A stretch of DNA of 64,000 bases, from positions 12,840,569 to 12,904,568 of the forward strand of contig NC_134891.1 of NCBI RefSeq assembly GCF_041734735.1, in the 5' to 3' direction. The notes under the pieces were generated by a model. That model ran no database searches. It worked only from the letters and a program-made list of their open reading frames with translations, and was not told where the DNA came from. Shown here piece after piece: positions 35,713 to 47,829 of the stretch. Position 1 is the first letter of the stretch. Every line of letters begins with the position of its first letter. Origin of the DNA: Babylonia areolata. Taxonomy: Eukaryota; Mollusca; Gastropoda; Neogastropoda; Buccinidae. Made by a program: the position numbers and the translations under genes.

Positions 35713-36229
35713 ACTGCACAGAAAGATCAACAGAGAGAGAAAGGAAAAAAAAGACAGTCAGTCACACACACAAACACACACTGAGACAGAACAACAGAGG
35801 CAGAGACAAGTGGGAGAGATAGTGAGAAGGGGAGGGAGGGCACAGAGAGAGGGGAAGGGAGAGAGAGAGAGAGAGAGAGAAGGGGAGGGACAGCAGAGAG
35901 AGAGAGAGAGACAGAAAGAGAGATATATATGAAAGGAACAAAACTGTCCACTTGGATTGTCAATTTTTCTATCATGTTTCCAGCCACTGTTCAAATTCCA
36001 TGGTGTGTTTATTTGGTAAACAGTGTACACTCTTAGTCTTAAGGTAAGCAGCATACACAGGAGCACAGGTTTCACTTCCTCAGATCAACAGTACGCCATC
36101 AAAACCCATTCACCTAGCTTTAGTTGATCTATTGTTAACATTAGTAATCAGACAGAAGTGTCACTCCTGCATATTCAAAACACAAAGCTCTTTCAGCAAT
36201 AAAATGCCATGCCCAGATTATATTTTAAA

Positions 36230-36269
<40 letters not shown>

Positions 36270-37196
36270 ATGTCTCTCTGTGTGTGCAAGTGCATGTGTG
36301 AGAAAGAGAACTGCCTACCCAACTGTCACATCTACAGATAATTTGTGGACTCTAAACAATCAGAATGTTGTAATTGTTACAAAATACATATTTTTCAATT
36401 CTGTTTTCTTCTTTCATTCACTGCCATTGTTCACAGTTCCCCTGAAGGTTATATCACAAGCAGCACACAAGGCCTGTGATTTCCCTCATTATTGTCTGAT
36501 TCAAACCAGTCTTGGGTTGATTCTATCCATACCTACCACTCTCGTCTTGCACAACCACACATCTCATCAATGTCATACACAAATACACATCCATGGTAAG
36601 CATTAAATACAAAAACCATGCTGAGTAATGACAAAAGCACTCCATGTTCAAGGTTACAACCCAACTGACTGAATGAATGTTATGAGGTCATTAAAACAGG
36701 ACTGCACTGCTCAACCACTGTACTCATTAACACACACACACACACACACCACCACGCAAACCTGAAGTCAAATAAAACAAAACTTAACACTTCTTTTTGC
36801 ACACGGTCTTCAACACTGCCAAGGCACACCATGTAGAAGAACAAAATTATCTCATACACTTTCACATCATGGGTGAGAGAGATTGATTTTTGTAATGCTA
36901 AAATGTTTGTGGCTGGTGTCGAGATGCCACTTGGCGAAGTTCATATCTTGACACCAAATAAAAATAAAATAACAGGGAAGAAAATTTCCAAAATTCCAAT
37001 TTGGAAATCTGTTATATATATATAGAAGCACTCCCAGCCATGCCACACACTCTGTCTCTCTCTCATCACTCATTCGTTTCCCACTGTCACCACCCCTCTC
37101 TCCATACACATCAGCTTCCTCACCCTTTTTAATTCTCTCTTCAAATGCACACACACCAACCTCTGTCACACAAAGTCACAACCGTCAGCATCACAT
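35713..37196. other. RIOK3 3' flank and probable 3' UTR
   Basis: The stretch contains (GA)n at 35,861–35,920 and (GT)n at 36,231–36,268. A minus-strand AATAAA lies near 36,007. The actual 3' end cannot be fixed from sequence alone. Confidence 0.4.
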
Positions 37197-37436
37197 CTAT
37201 CCCTGTTCCCCTGCTCCCTCATCTCCACTACTGCTGTTGTCTGATTCCAGCACATATTTCTGCACGATGGCTGACAGAGATTTGCGGGAGGGCTGGGAAG
37301 GGGAGGAACTCAGGTCAGTGGCGGCACTGGCTCGCTCCTGCTGGGCCTTGTCAAAGAAATAGTCAAAGCCAAACTGAGCGTAGCCCTGTTCCAGAACCAT
37401 GTTACACTCCTTCCTCTCCCTGTCGTACCTCTGTAC
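37197..37436 (-). CDS. RIOK3: RIOK3 exon 11 (C-terminal tail, stop)
   Basis: This 79-residue tail is not obviously conserved with human. It contains QFGFDYFFDKAQQERASAAT, a Ser/Pro patch and an acidic end GDEGAGEQG, then TAG. The acceptor (gt)ngcag|GTACAG lies at the edge of a minisatellite whose units copy it. Confidence 0.85.
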   Translation of the reverse strand, partial: VQRYDRERKECNMVLEQGYAQFGFDYFFDKAQQERASAATDLSSSPSQPSRKSLSAIVQKYVLESDNSSSGDEGAGEQG

Positions 37437-40400
37437 CTGCACACACACACACACAGGACAATGAACACATGTTTCACTGACACTGTTACTCTCCCACACA
37501 CACACACAGGACAATGAACGCATGTTTCAATGACACTGCTACTCTCCTGCACACACACACATAGGACAATGAAAACATGTTTCACTTGACACTGTTACTC
37601 TCCTGCACACAGGACAATGAACACATGCTTCACTGACATTGTCACTCTCCTGCACACACACACACACACACACATGACAATGAACACATGCTTCACTGAC
37701 ATTGTCACTCTCCTGCACACACACACAGGACAATGAACACGTTTCACTTGACAACATTACTCTCCTGCACACACACACACACAGGACAATGAACATATGT
37801 TTCACTGACACTGGTGGTTCCTTGTACACACACACAGGACAATGAACACATGTTTCACTGACACTGGTACTGTCTTGTACACACACACAGGACAATGAAA
37901 GGAAATTTTCTACCTAAAATTAAGTTTAAGTAACATACTTACCGTGACCCACTAGTGCAGACTCCGGCAGGGGTCTGACATTCCTGTTCTGTGCAAACTA
38001 CAAACCGCCTATGCGGTAGCTACGGCCGATAACCTCCCTGAAGAAGGTAACCTCCCCTTTGCCCCCATGACTAGCGCCCTCTTTTTACGGCAATTCGCCG
38101 CAACCAGCGCAGTGTGCAGGAACAGAAAGCAGGGAGAACGGGAGGGTCTTAAATGTGGGTCATGGTAAGTATGTTACTTAAATGTAATTTTAGGTAGAAA
38201 ATTTCCTTTTAATTACACATACTTGACAGTGACCCACTACTGCAGAATGGCACAAGGTGGAGGGCTTGTCTGTTCTATCACCAGTGCGCTGCGATGGCCT
38301 GTTGTGTGACCACCACAGAGGCAATGCCTCTTGGGCCATCATCCCTAAAGCGGCAGATGTCCCTAAGTAGAATTCGATGAAGGTAGAGTGTACTGTGTCA
38401 CCTAAGGATATTGGTGCAGGCAAAGAAGACAGAGGTCCGCAGCTGTATTGTGGGAGAGGTCTGTGGACCACAGCTGTGCCGATAAATGTAGCGCAAAGAA
38501 AATTGGGTCAGTGTGTTGAATCCACACTTTACTGAGAGCCCTTCGAATCAAAGGGAAGGAAACACGTACCCTATAGGGTTGTCTCACTTGAGCGCGGTTG
38601 AGCGTCAATGCAAGGAGGTGCACATGTGGTTTGATCTGATGATTCCACATCAGTTGTGGGCCGATAGTAGAAGTGATATGTGTTTGAAGGAAACTGTGGC
38701 ACGAGACAGAGGTAGGCCACCATGTTGGGCTTGCCTTAGGCGTGATCGCCAGATCTGTAGAGCTCCTCCATGTGAGCTGACAGGCGATGGGCGCTCCCCC
38801 CACCACTTTTTTGTCACTGCCAAAAAACAGCACTGGCATGCTGCCTATGCATAGAATGGCAGACATTTGGCAAAAAGAGACTTAAGGTCCCTGGTGTCTC
38901 TGGGACAGGGCTGTGTAATTGCCCAGGTAGGTACCATGACGAAGGGGCATACGGAAGGCTTGGTGGCTTCACTACCTGCATGGCATTTTTGAGCAACCTG
39001 CAGAAAGTTGTCGGCAGTCAATGGCTGGGTTGGATCAGGCTGTGGGAGTGCACTTCATGTGCCTCCAGGTCACTGAGTCTCATTCTGTGGTGGAATTCCT
39101 AATGGAAGTGGGTTTCCATGGGGAAAATTTTCGCTGAAGGTTCTTTAGTGAGAAAGGGGACTGGATCCATGACAGGCCTCTGGCTGTGTGTGCTGCGCAC
39201 TAAGTCTGAGATGGAGTGGGGCGGGAAGACCAAGTGCAGAAAGTGCTTTCAAATGCCAACTGTTTGAGACGTCGATGCTGGATCTCTGTTCAAGCAAGGT
39301 GATGGGGCAAACTGATGTGCTTGAATGTGGCATCTGCCGTGCTGGTATGAGTGGGCAGAAAGGTACACCCCTGTGGCTAATGAACGGTTCGTTGTGCTTT
39401 GTGAGACACATCCGTCCTCGTCAATATAACTTTCTCCCGAGTATAGAGGAAAACTGCTACTAGTGAGGAGTGGAAGAGATGGACTTAGGGTGATAGTCTC
39501 CTGCCCAGTGGGCAGTTTTTGGGCCTGCTAAAACTTGGAAGGCAAAGATAGACACCCCTTCATGGGAGGGCTGGCTAGGATGTAGGGCCCCTGTGCAGCT
39601 GTTGTCACAACCGCAGTGGTGCAAACCAAGGGTTGTTGTAGGCAAGGGGGGGAAGAAGGGATGCCTTACAAACTTGGAAGGAATGAAGGGCATGTGTGTC
39701 CGGAGTGGCACCTTCAAGTTGGACTGCTCATCCCTCCTTGTACCAGGTTAGGGCATCTCTAGCCCTGTAGGTGATTGTTGTAGGCAAATGAGTTGGGTTG
39801 CCTTGTCCCTCCATGCACCAAGAGAGGGTATCCTTAGCCCTGTGGGTGGGAAGGGAGTGTGTGTCGGTCCCTAAGGACCAGCCACTACTGATATGTGAAG
39901 AAGCATACATTCAGGTGTGAATGAGGCAGTTTTGTCTGTGAGTGCAGTTGTCCTCCGAAAGCAAGGTAGGGATGAATTTATGAAAATGAATACATATATG
40001 TGCAAAGGGATTATAAACTTCCATCAACTTAAGTGGTGATGTCAGGAATATGCCAATGAAAAGAGATCGAGTCACAAGAAATAAGCGGTTGTTTAAGCAT
40101 ATGTGTAGCGTGCACAGATATACCCAAGTAAATGGGTAAGTGTGCATAATCAGTAATGAAAAGGAATCTGTGTATGCACTTATATATAAGAGATGCACAT
40201 ATACATATGAATGATGTGCCAGTATGTAGACGCATGGAGTTCTGGGTATTGTGAACAGAATGACGCAAATGCAAGTGTGCCTATATTGCTATGTAGGGAA
40301 TTTCAATGAACAGATGTCAATGAATAGATAGAAATATAATTGTACATGTTAATATGAAAATCGTATGAACCTATCCCGTAAGCGCACACACGTGTATACC

Positions 40401-43400
40401 AAGGGATAAGTATACATCTATAAGTGTAAATAGAAGTGTGTATAAATGTAGCAAGATATCATATATATATATATATATATATTTTTTTTTTTTTTCTGTT
40501 GGTCGTCGTTGTTGTTTTATATAATAAATCAAAAAGAATAGGAAGGGAAATATTGTGATTTATTTCCTGTTATTGTGTATAAAAAGAAAAGAATGGTAAT
40601 AGGGTTGATTGCCTGCAGAGGACTGTGTGCAAGTCTGGGGGGATGAAGAACCCAAAAGTTCAGTGGCCAATAGCCTGAGAAACAGCAAGGTGCAATTGCT
40701 GTGCAAAGTTGTGTAATGCTGTGCAAAGTTGTGTAAAGTCCATGAATGGGCAGCAGGACCCAATGAGAAACCGAAAAAACATTGTTGGTGGACAGCATGG
40801 GGGGCAGGAGTGACGTGCTGTGTCAGCGGAAGTAACTACAGCGTCAACCGCCCAGGTTACAAATGTGTAGTTGCCTCCCTTGGCGCCGATTATCGGTGAA
40901 AAGGATGGTGTCTTTAGAGCACATATCCCCTGGTGTGACGTTTCTTCGCTGTAGAGGAAGGAGTGTCATGCTGCGTGTGAGAGTCCGTGGTTCAATGCCA
41001 CTGTAACCGACACAGGTGAATACGGCCGCAAGGGGAATAATTATAACAGGGTTCCCAGGTGGTGGGCATGAAGCCAAAAAAGGACCTTTAAAGGACTTTA
41101 TAAGGACCTCAAATCAGTTTAAAAGGACCTTTGCCGACATGACTTTACAGTACACCCCAATCTATTTGACATGCAGAACAGCAGACACTTACCTCTCATA
41201 AACGGAAGAACAGCTAATCCCATTTGACTGTCGTATTTAGTCTTTGCAATTCACGTCACTGTAGGCTAGGCCTAAGCAAAGCAGCAGCAGCAGGCGTGAC
41301 TCACAGCCACTGTACCACGCTTCGCGTCTGCCACCGAGCAGAAAGCGCACTACTGTTAGGGCCTAGGCCTATAGGCTGTATCCTCCTACAGTAAGTACTG
41401 AGTTTCAGACGATCGCGTCAGCATCTTTCAACGCGCTTTGCAACTTGCGGTTTTGGTGTCGAAGGTGTTTCAGTTTTGTTCTCAAGTCTCTTTCTCTTCA
41501 TAAAACAGGACTTAACAGTACCTTTCAAAAATTAAAAGGACCTCCTGATGAGTTAAAAGGACCAACTTTGCTGAATCAAAGCACTTAAAAGGCCTTTTGA
41601 CCAAAATCCAATTCCTAAGGACTTAAAAGGACTTGAAAGGACCCTACGAACCTTGTATAACGTCACTTAGTGCCATGGGCATCCCTACTTGAATCGGTCG
41701 CCATCGGACGCGAGACGGTCGGGGCATGTGGCATGATGGCACCGTAATTCAGTGTTATGGGCATCGTGGATGAGGGGTGGCAAGTCCGTCAGCTTGCCGT
41801 GGGATGTGCATCCCCCTGTAGCTGAACTGCAGTCCAATCTCGCGAATAGCTCCTGCGAGAGGACCGACGTTCAGCTGTTGTGTGTTGACGGATAAAGGGA
41901 TAGACAAGATCGGCCCGAGCACTGCTGAGTGGCAGGATCGAGTTATCATAGGGGAGGTTACCTACTTCTGGGAGGTTACTGGCCATAGCCACTTTCGTTT
42001 TCTCCGCATAGGCGGATAACAGTTTGCACAGGACAGGAATGTCAGACCCCTGCCAGAGTCTGCACTAGTGGGTCACGGTTAAGTATGTGTAATTCAACAC
42101 ATGTTTCACTGACACTGGTACTTTCTTGCACACACACACACACAGGACAATGAATATGTTTCACTGACACTGGTACTCCAAGAGGGCACAATGAGCATTT
42201 TCATAGTCCAACAGGCAACAGATTTGCTCCCCTTATTTAAATGGGTGTTCATGGTGTTGGTAGAAAGTGTGTAAAAAAAAACAACAAAAAAACAAAAAAC
42301 AAAGAAAAAAGAAAAGAAAAAAAACTAACTTGCACACTGATAAGCATATGTAACTTCCTGCACAGAGACGAAGAAGAAAGCAATGGACAACAGAATAAAC
42401 TGTCTTCATAGGAGTGTGGAAATTACCTGTGCTTCAAACTCTGCTCCCTCTCCATGTATGTCCAGTCCTGTGATGTGGTTGAACAACTGCTCTGGACTCA
42501 GCACACCATGGACCCCTCGCTTCTGGAAATGCTGTTCAACAACACACAACAGCAAATCAGTGCAGGAATATATGCTTTCAGTATTATGAGATCTGATATT
42601 AATGAAGGACATGACCAGAGCAATGAAAGAAATATAAATATTCATGCCAATTTATCAAATATTTAAATCTGTTACTAAAACAGCATGCCTGTCTAACAAT
42701 TTCAAAGATGCTTTTTTTTCCCCCCTTAACTCACTCAGTACGGCCAGTCCTCTCTTCTCTTCTACACAGACCCCTCGGATGTCCAGAGGGTGTCTGAATG
42801 ACCCAACCTTTAGCTTCCGTCGTCAGAATAGTGGTATTCTTTGTCAACATTCACCTCTTCAGTATAAGAGCCTTCCACTTGCAATATTTTGATGATGGTA
42901 ATTGGGGTGAAACGCTGTTTACGTCGTTTCTTTCGCCGTTCGTATGGAGAGAGTTAACCAGTAGAGAGCCTATAAGACGTCAACTGACGTCTTACAAAAA
43001 GTGTTGCCTTACTGCCTATAAGACGTCCGTCCACTTATGTCCTTCATATGTTCCGATTTTTCCTTCAGTGGAGTTTGGTTCAATTCACATGAACAGACTC
43101 TGAACTGTTAGTTTGATGTGCCTGGATTATAAGAATACTATTGAAATGAACATACATCAGGTAGAAGACCCCTTTCTACTCAATAATTTGCTAACTGACC
43201 ACATGATACGTGTGTGGAAAAGGGGGGGGTTGCATCATGTGCAAAAAAAGGCACTGAAAACTGTGTCCAGAAAAAACAAATAGTCACAGTCAGCAGATTT
43301 ACACAATTCTGAAAGCTCTGCTTGTGATTATGGACAAGTTTTGTGATGGAGAAGGATCTCTCATGTCTGATGATTGGTTTGAAATTGAAGGTGATTGACA

Positions 43401-46400
43401 ATGACAGTGATGAAACTGACAGCCCATTTGATGGTAATGCAGTCCATCCATCAAATCAGACAGCATTTTTGAACAAGTGGCTATGACCGAGTGACAGAAT
43501 ATGTCCAGTGAGCGTTGGAAGAAGGGGGACGAGAGAGAGAGGAATGATGTAAGACGATAGGTCGAATGCCAGCCAGAGGTCATCAAGGGGGCGTGGCTTT
43601 TGGGAAGAGTGTACTCAGATTTCAAGCGGACTGTAGGAAAATCAATAACCTCCAATGCCCCATGATTTTCATGAAACAGAGCTGAACCTGCACTGGACGT
43701 GAAACACATGCTTCTTGTTTTTAACGCTTTTTTTCCACTGAATCAGATGGATGGCTTGTTTTGAAGAGGTGGCAAGCCGGATGCACAGCAGACACTTTAA
43801 CCCTTCTCCTGCCAGGAAAATAAGATTTAAGTGAAATCTATTTGCCAGGGTTTTATCACAAAAAACGGGTATAAATTTTCAAAAAATTCTGTGCTCTTTG
43901 TTATTGGAGAAAGACCCATAAAAGTATATATTTTCTGAAAGGTAAATGAATAAAGATGTTTAACCATTTTATATATTTTTAGTGACATGCTGTTGTTTTG
44001 AAATCAGTGTTTTGTTTTTTGTCACATTTTCAACTCGTTCATTACAAACAGTCAGGTAATTTGCACTAAAATATCATATTTTCTGGTCAAATGGATATCT
44101 GCACACACAGAATCATACTAGAACAACCACAATAAAAAAAAAAAGAAAATAAAAAAGAGATAGATACACAATGCATTGTGACTTCTCCCAGTGATAATGT
44201 GGATGTGAGGCCACGCCCCCTCAGTCTCCACCCCCCTCCTCTTCACCCCTCTCACACAGTCACTTTGTCCAGTTCTCATCAGACCACATTGGCTGAGTGC
44301 CAAGAAAATTGCTCACACTGTGTCCTGCTAATAATTTGGTCAACTTTCTGTCATCTGCTACAAGTGTACAGCTGGCATCACTCACTGATAGTCGTATTTT
44401 GGCCACTCTCTTGATTGCTTCTTTTATTTTCTATCAAATCGCCCTATAAATGTTCATCACTGTCTTCTCCGTCGAATTTACACTTCAATTCTTTCTGAGC
44501 ATCAGCTAAAGAAAGCAATCTTGGTTGATTTAGTTCGCCACGATCTCACGTCCTGAGGACGGCATCAGTCCGACATTTTGTTGACGAGAGAGGAGAGGAG
44601 CCAGGCAAACACTGTGGCCAGTAACCCAACCAAAACGTTCAAATAAAGGACTGCCCCATGACGCTGATGGTGTTTCCAACTATGAATGGAATCTAGAAAG
44701 ATTCCCCAAGCTAAAGCTACCAGCAATTTTGTCAACAAACTGAATGCAAAGCAGGGAAAAGTCAGAATATTTTGATGACGAGTTATCTCGTCATTGTGGC
44801 AGCGAAGCATACATGCTTGCCATGACCAGTTATCTCGTCATATAGGCAACCTAGGGGTTAATCAGCCCACATGCAACTTGAAAGGAGTGAATGCAATCAA
44901 AGAACTTCACCCTCTCACTCCAGATTGCTCCTAGCTGTCAAAAAGCTTGCCAGCTCAGTTTCTGAGACCGTGACTGACCTTTTACGTTGACTTTACCCAC
45001 TTTTGTCATTGTTGGGACAGTGATTTACTTTGATGTCTGCATGAGCTGTGATTTGTTTTCATAAACTTCTAGCCTGTCTTAATTTCTTCTACAGGTATAA
45101 TCTTACAATAGACATGCTATTTCTAGCTGTATTTTGTTTCTTTTCTTTTTGTTGCACAAAAATTATTATCTTGACTTTACATGCCCAAACAGTTATCTAC
45201 AATCACACAAAAACGTTTACGTTCTTTCTGTATCGCCCATAGCTTTTGTGGTAGAAATTTTTGTGATTTATTACCCCCGAATCCTCAAAATTCCATGGCA
45301 AGGGGAGAGCACTTTAATTTTTTTATTTTTTTATTTTTTTTTTTACAAAATTCTCTGGCACTGAACTGGTTAAGGTCATGAATCAGACTACTATGTAACA
45401 TAATCGAACGGCAGACTCTGTAACACTCACTTTGCTTTTATTTACTGAGATGATTGTATTTACACCTGATTATTACTGTTTCTGTTACCATAACTCTTTC
45501 AGAAAATTCACTCTTTTCATCCACTCCAATCAATTAAAAAGAAAGAGATAAAAGAAACAGCCAGTGAGTGTGTTCATACAAACACTATGATTGCACTAGC
45601 TTGCCCATTATTCCCTCCCGCATGTAGAGCACCAGTTATGATTGTACAAGTAACTAAATGGATTTTCCAACAGATAAGTCTGTGCTGAAAGAAACCATTC
45701 ACTGATGGTGACGATACAATCATCAGCTTTAACAGCAACACCTGTACAAATTGTATGGTACTGAGATGCAGCCTTGCTGTCTACTGTCAGTTGCTATTCT
45801 TTCTCTGTTTCCCATCCGGAATGAGCTACCCATTTAGCTCTTTAAAGTCAACCCTAAAAAAATTGATTTATTTCAAAAACAATGTCTTGCAAGCATTTGT
45901 ACAAACTTTCTCTTCTTTCTGTCTCATCCTCCACTTTAATTCACTCTTGTAAGCTGTTCCTGAACATGCATGCAAATGATCAGTGCTTTGTTCGTGTTTA
46001 TCATTTTAATTAATCCGTGTCAGGTGTTCCTGTGTGCAAATGTGAATGATTTGCACATGCTTTCATTTCAATAAAACAAAACAAGCCAAGAGAACAGCAG
46101 AAGACTCACAGTGGAGATGTTGGTGCAGTCCCGGAACAGGAAGTTGAAGGCCTGATGATGGGTCAGATCCACCGCCTGGGAAACGTCAATGACATACACT
46201 GTCCCATCATGCCACAGCAAGTTGTAGGCACTCAAATCTGCGTGCACCAAACTGCACTTACTGTGAAGCATTTTCATTATCTGCAAAAAAAAACCCCAAA
46301 CAAACCAGTCCTGTTTACTTAAAAACAAGTGACACTGCAAATCAGGCTGAAGTCTGCTGGTGATTGTCACTGCACTGAGAATATCAGGTAAATATTTCAG

Positions 46401-47790
46401 GGATAAGAACATTCTTTAAATTACTCTGCAACAATCGTGAAACTCCAAGTAAGTTCACATTGATTTAAAATACACACATACACAAACCCCGTCCCCAATT
46501 TTTCATAAAACAATATATGTTCCTGGTGCATGTTCTTTTCTGTTTTGTGTGAAATTTGTGTGCAAAACTCTCCATCTCACTCACACATAAATGCACACAC
46601 ATTTGTATTTCAAAAGAAAACCTAGACTTGTAAGAATAAATGTACCTAATGTTCAAATGTTAAAGCCCTCACCAGAAAACACCTTTGGTGCTGGCAGTAA
46701 TCAGCAACCCATTACTACTGATCTTAAAATTTAAAAAAACCCAAAGGCTTAGTATTTGTTGAATTGTCAAATGTGTTCGCTCTTATTATGGTCACAATAA
46801 AATATTTCTGTAGTCTAATATCGTTTACCATAGCATTTGATGAAACTGAACCTCTTCACAACCACCAATGAAATAAAAGAAAAAGATCACAAAGAAATAT
46901 ACTTGGATAAACATAGCATCTTACATTCAGAAAAGATTTACAGCAATTTTATGTGTTCACAGTAAGTCTACACATCCACATTAAAGACACATATACTGAT
47001 ATAGCAACCACTAGTCATCAATTTCAAATATTTCTTTTCATCATCACCTTCCCATTTAGTCTTCCAAGACTGACTCAGTAAATGGCACATTCAATGAAAT
47101 AAAACTCAAAACCCATTAACCTATCATATCATTTTTAGACAGTGCATACAAGCGCACAATGCAACTCAATGTGCTGTACATGCACCATGTACCACACTAT
47201 TCATGCAATATGCACCAACACCACACACACTCATCCACACACACACAACCTATGACACAGCTACGGGAATGCCTGGCAGCACATAGGACTGACCTCCACA
47301 GTCTGTTCATACGCATCCTGCTCATCAGGGACGGACAACTTGATGTCGTGCAGTTTGGGGGCAGGTTTGTCATCTCCAATACATGACATCACCAGCACAT
47401 GTTTCTTCAGGGTCACCACACGGGGACATGGAACATCAAACTTCCGCATCCTGAAATAATCAACGTTTGGACTGGTGCTGTAGTTTGCCTCATATCACAC
47501 ATTATGCAGGGCCAGAATATTGTTAAATCACTTCCAGTGTTCATCGTCTCAAATAAATATGTTCACCAGGAAATGACAACCCTTCGTCAGTTTCTGTCAG
47601 ACCAAAGCCAGTGAAATAAGTAGCCCAAACTGAACTTGCACTTGCCAAAAAGCTAACACAATGTTCACTTTCAAAAATCTAAAACTGAGGATACAAATAT
47701 GAAATTCACATTATCTCTGATCACCTATGAGCTGAACAAAGATTCATGAAATTGTGGAAAATAAATGAAGTCTAGCTACCGTTCCTTTTA

Positions 47791-47829
<39 letters not shown>

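Larger units (their letters stand above)
37898..42094 (-). mobile_element. DIRS-type YR element (fossil), family 2, copy 1
   Basis: This is a 4.2-kb element in RIOK3 intron 10. The ends share inverted sequence around GTGACCCACTAGTGCAGACT (near 37,945 and, inverted, near 42,055–42,075). An internal complementary region at 38,150–38,245 is complementary to the left end and then to the right end, the hallmark layout of DIRS. Just inside lies a degraded tyrosine-recombinase C-terminus (about 38,250–38,400). The rest is heavily decayed or noncoding and includes a nested DNA element at 41,041–41,660. It is broken beyond a readable gene and clearly older than the 21.6–31.4 kb element. No target duplication is seen. 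Confidence 0.85.
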
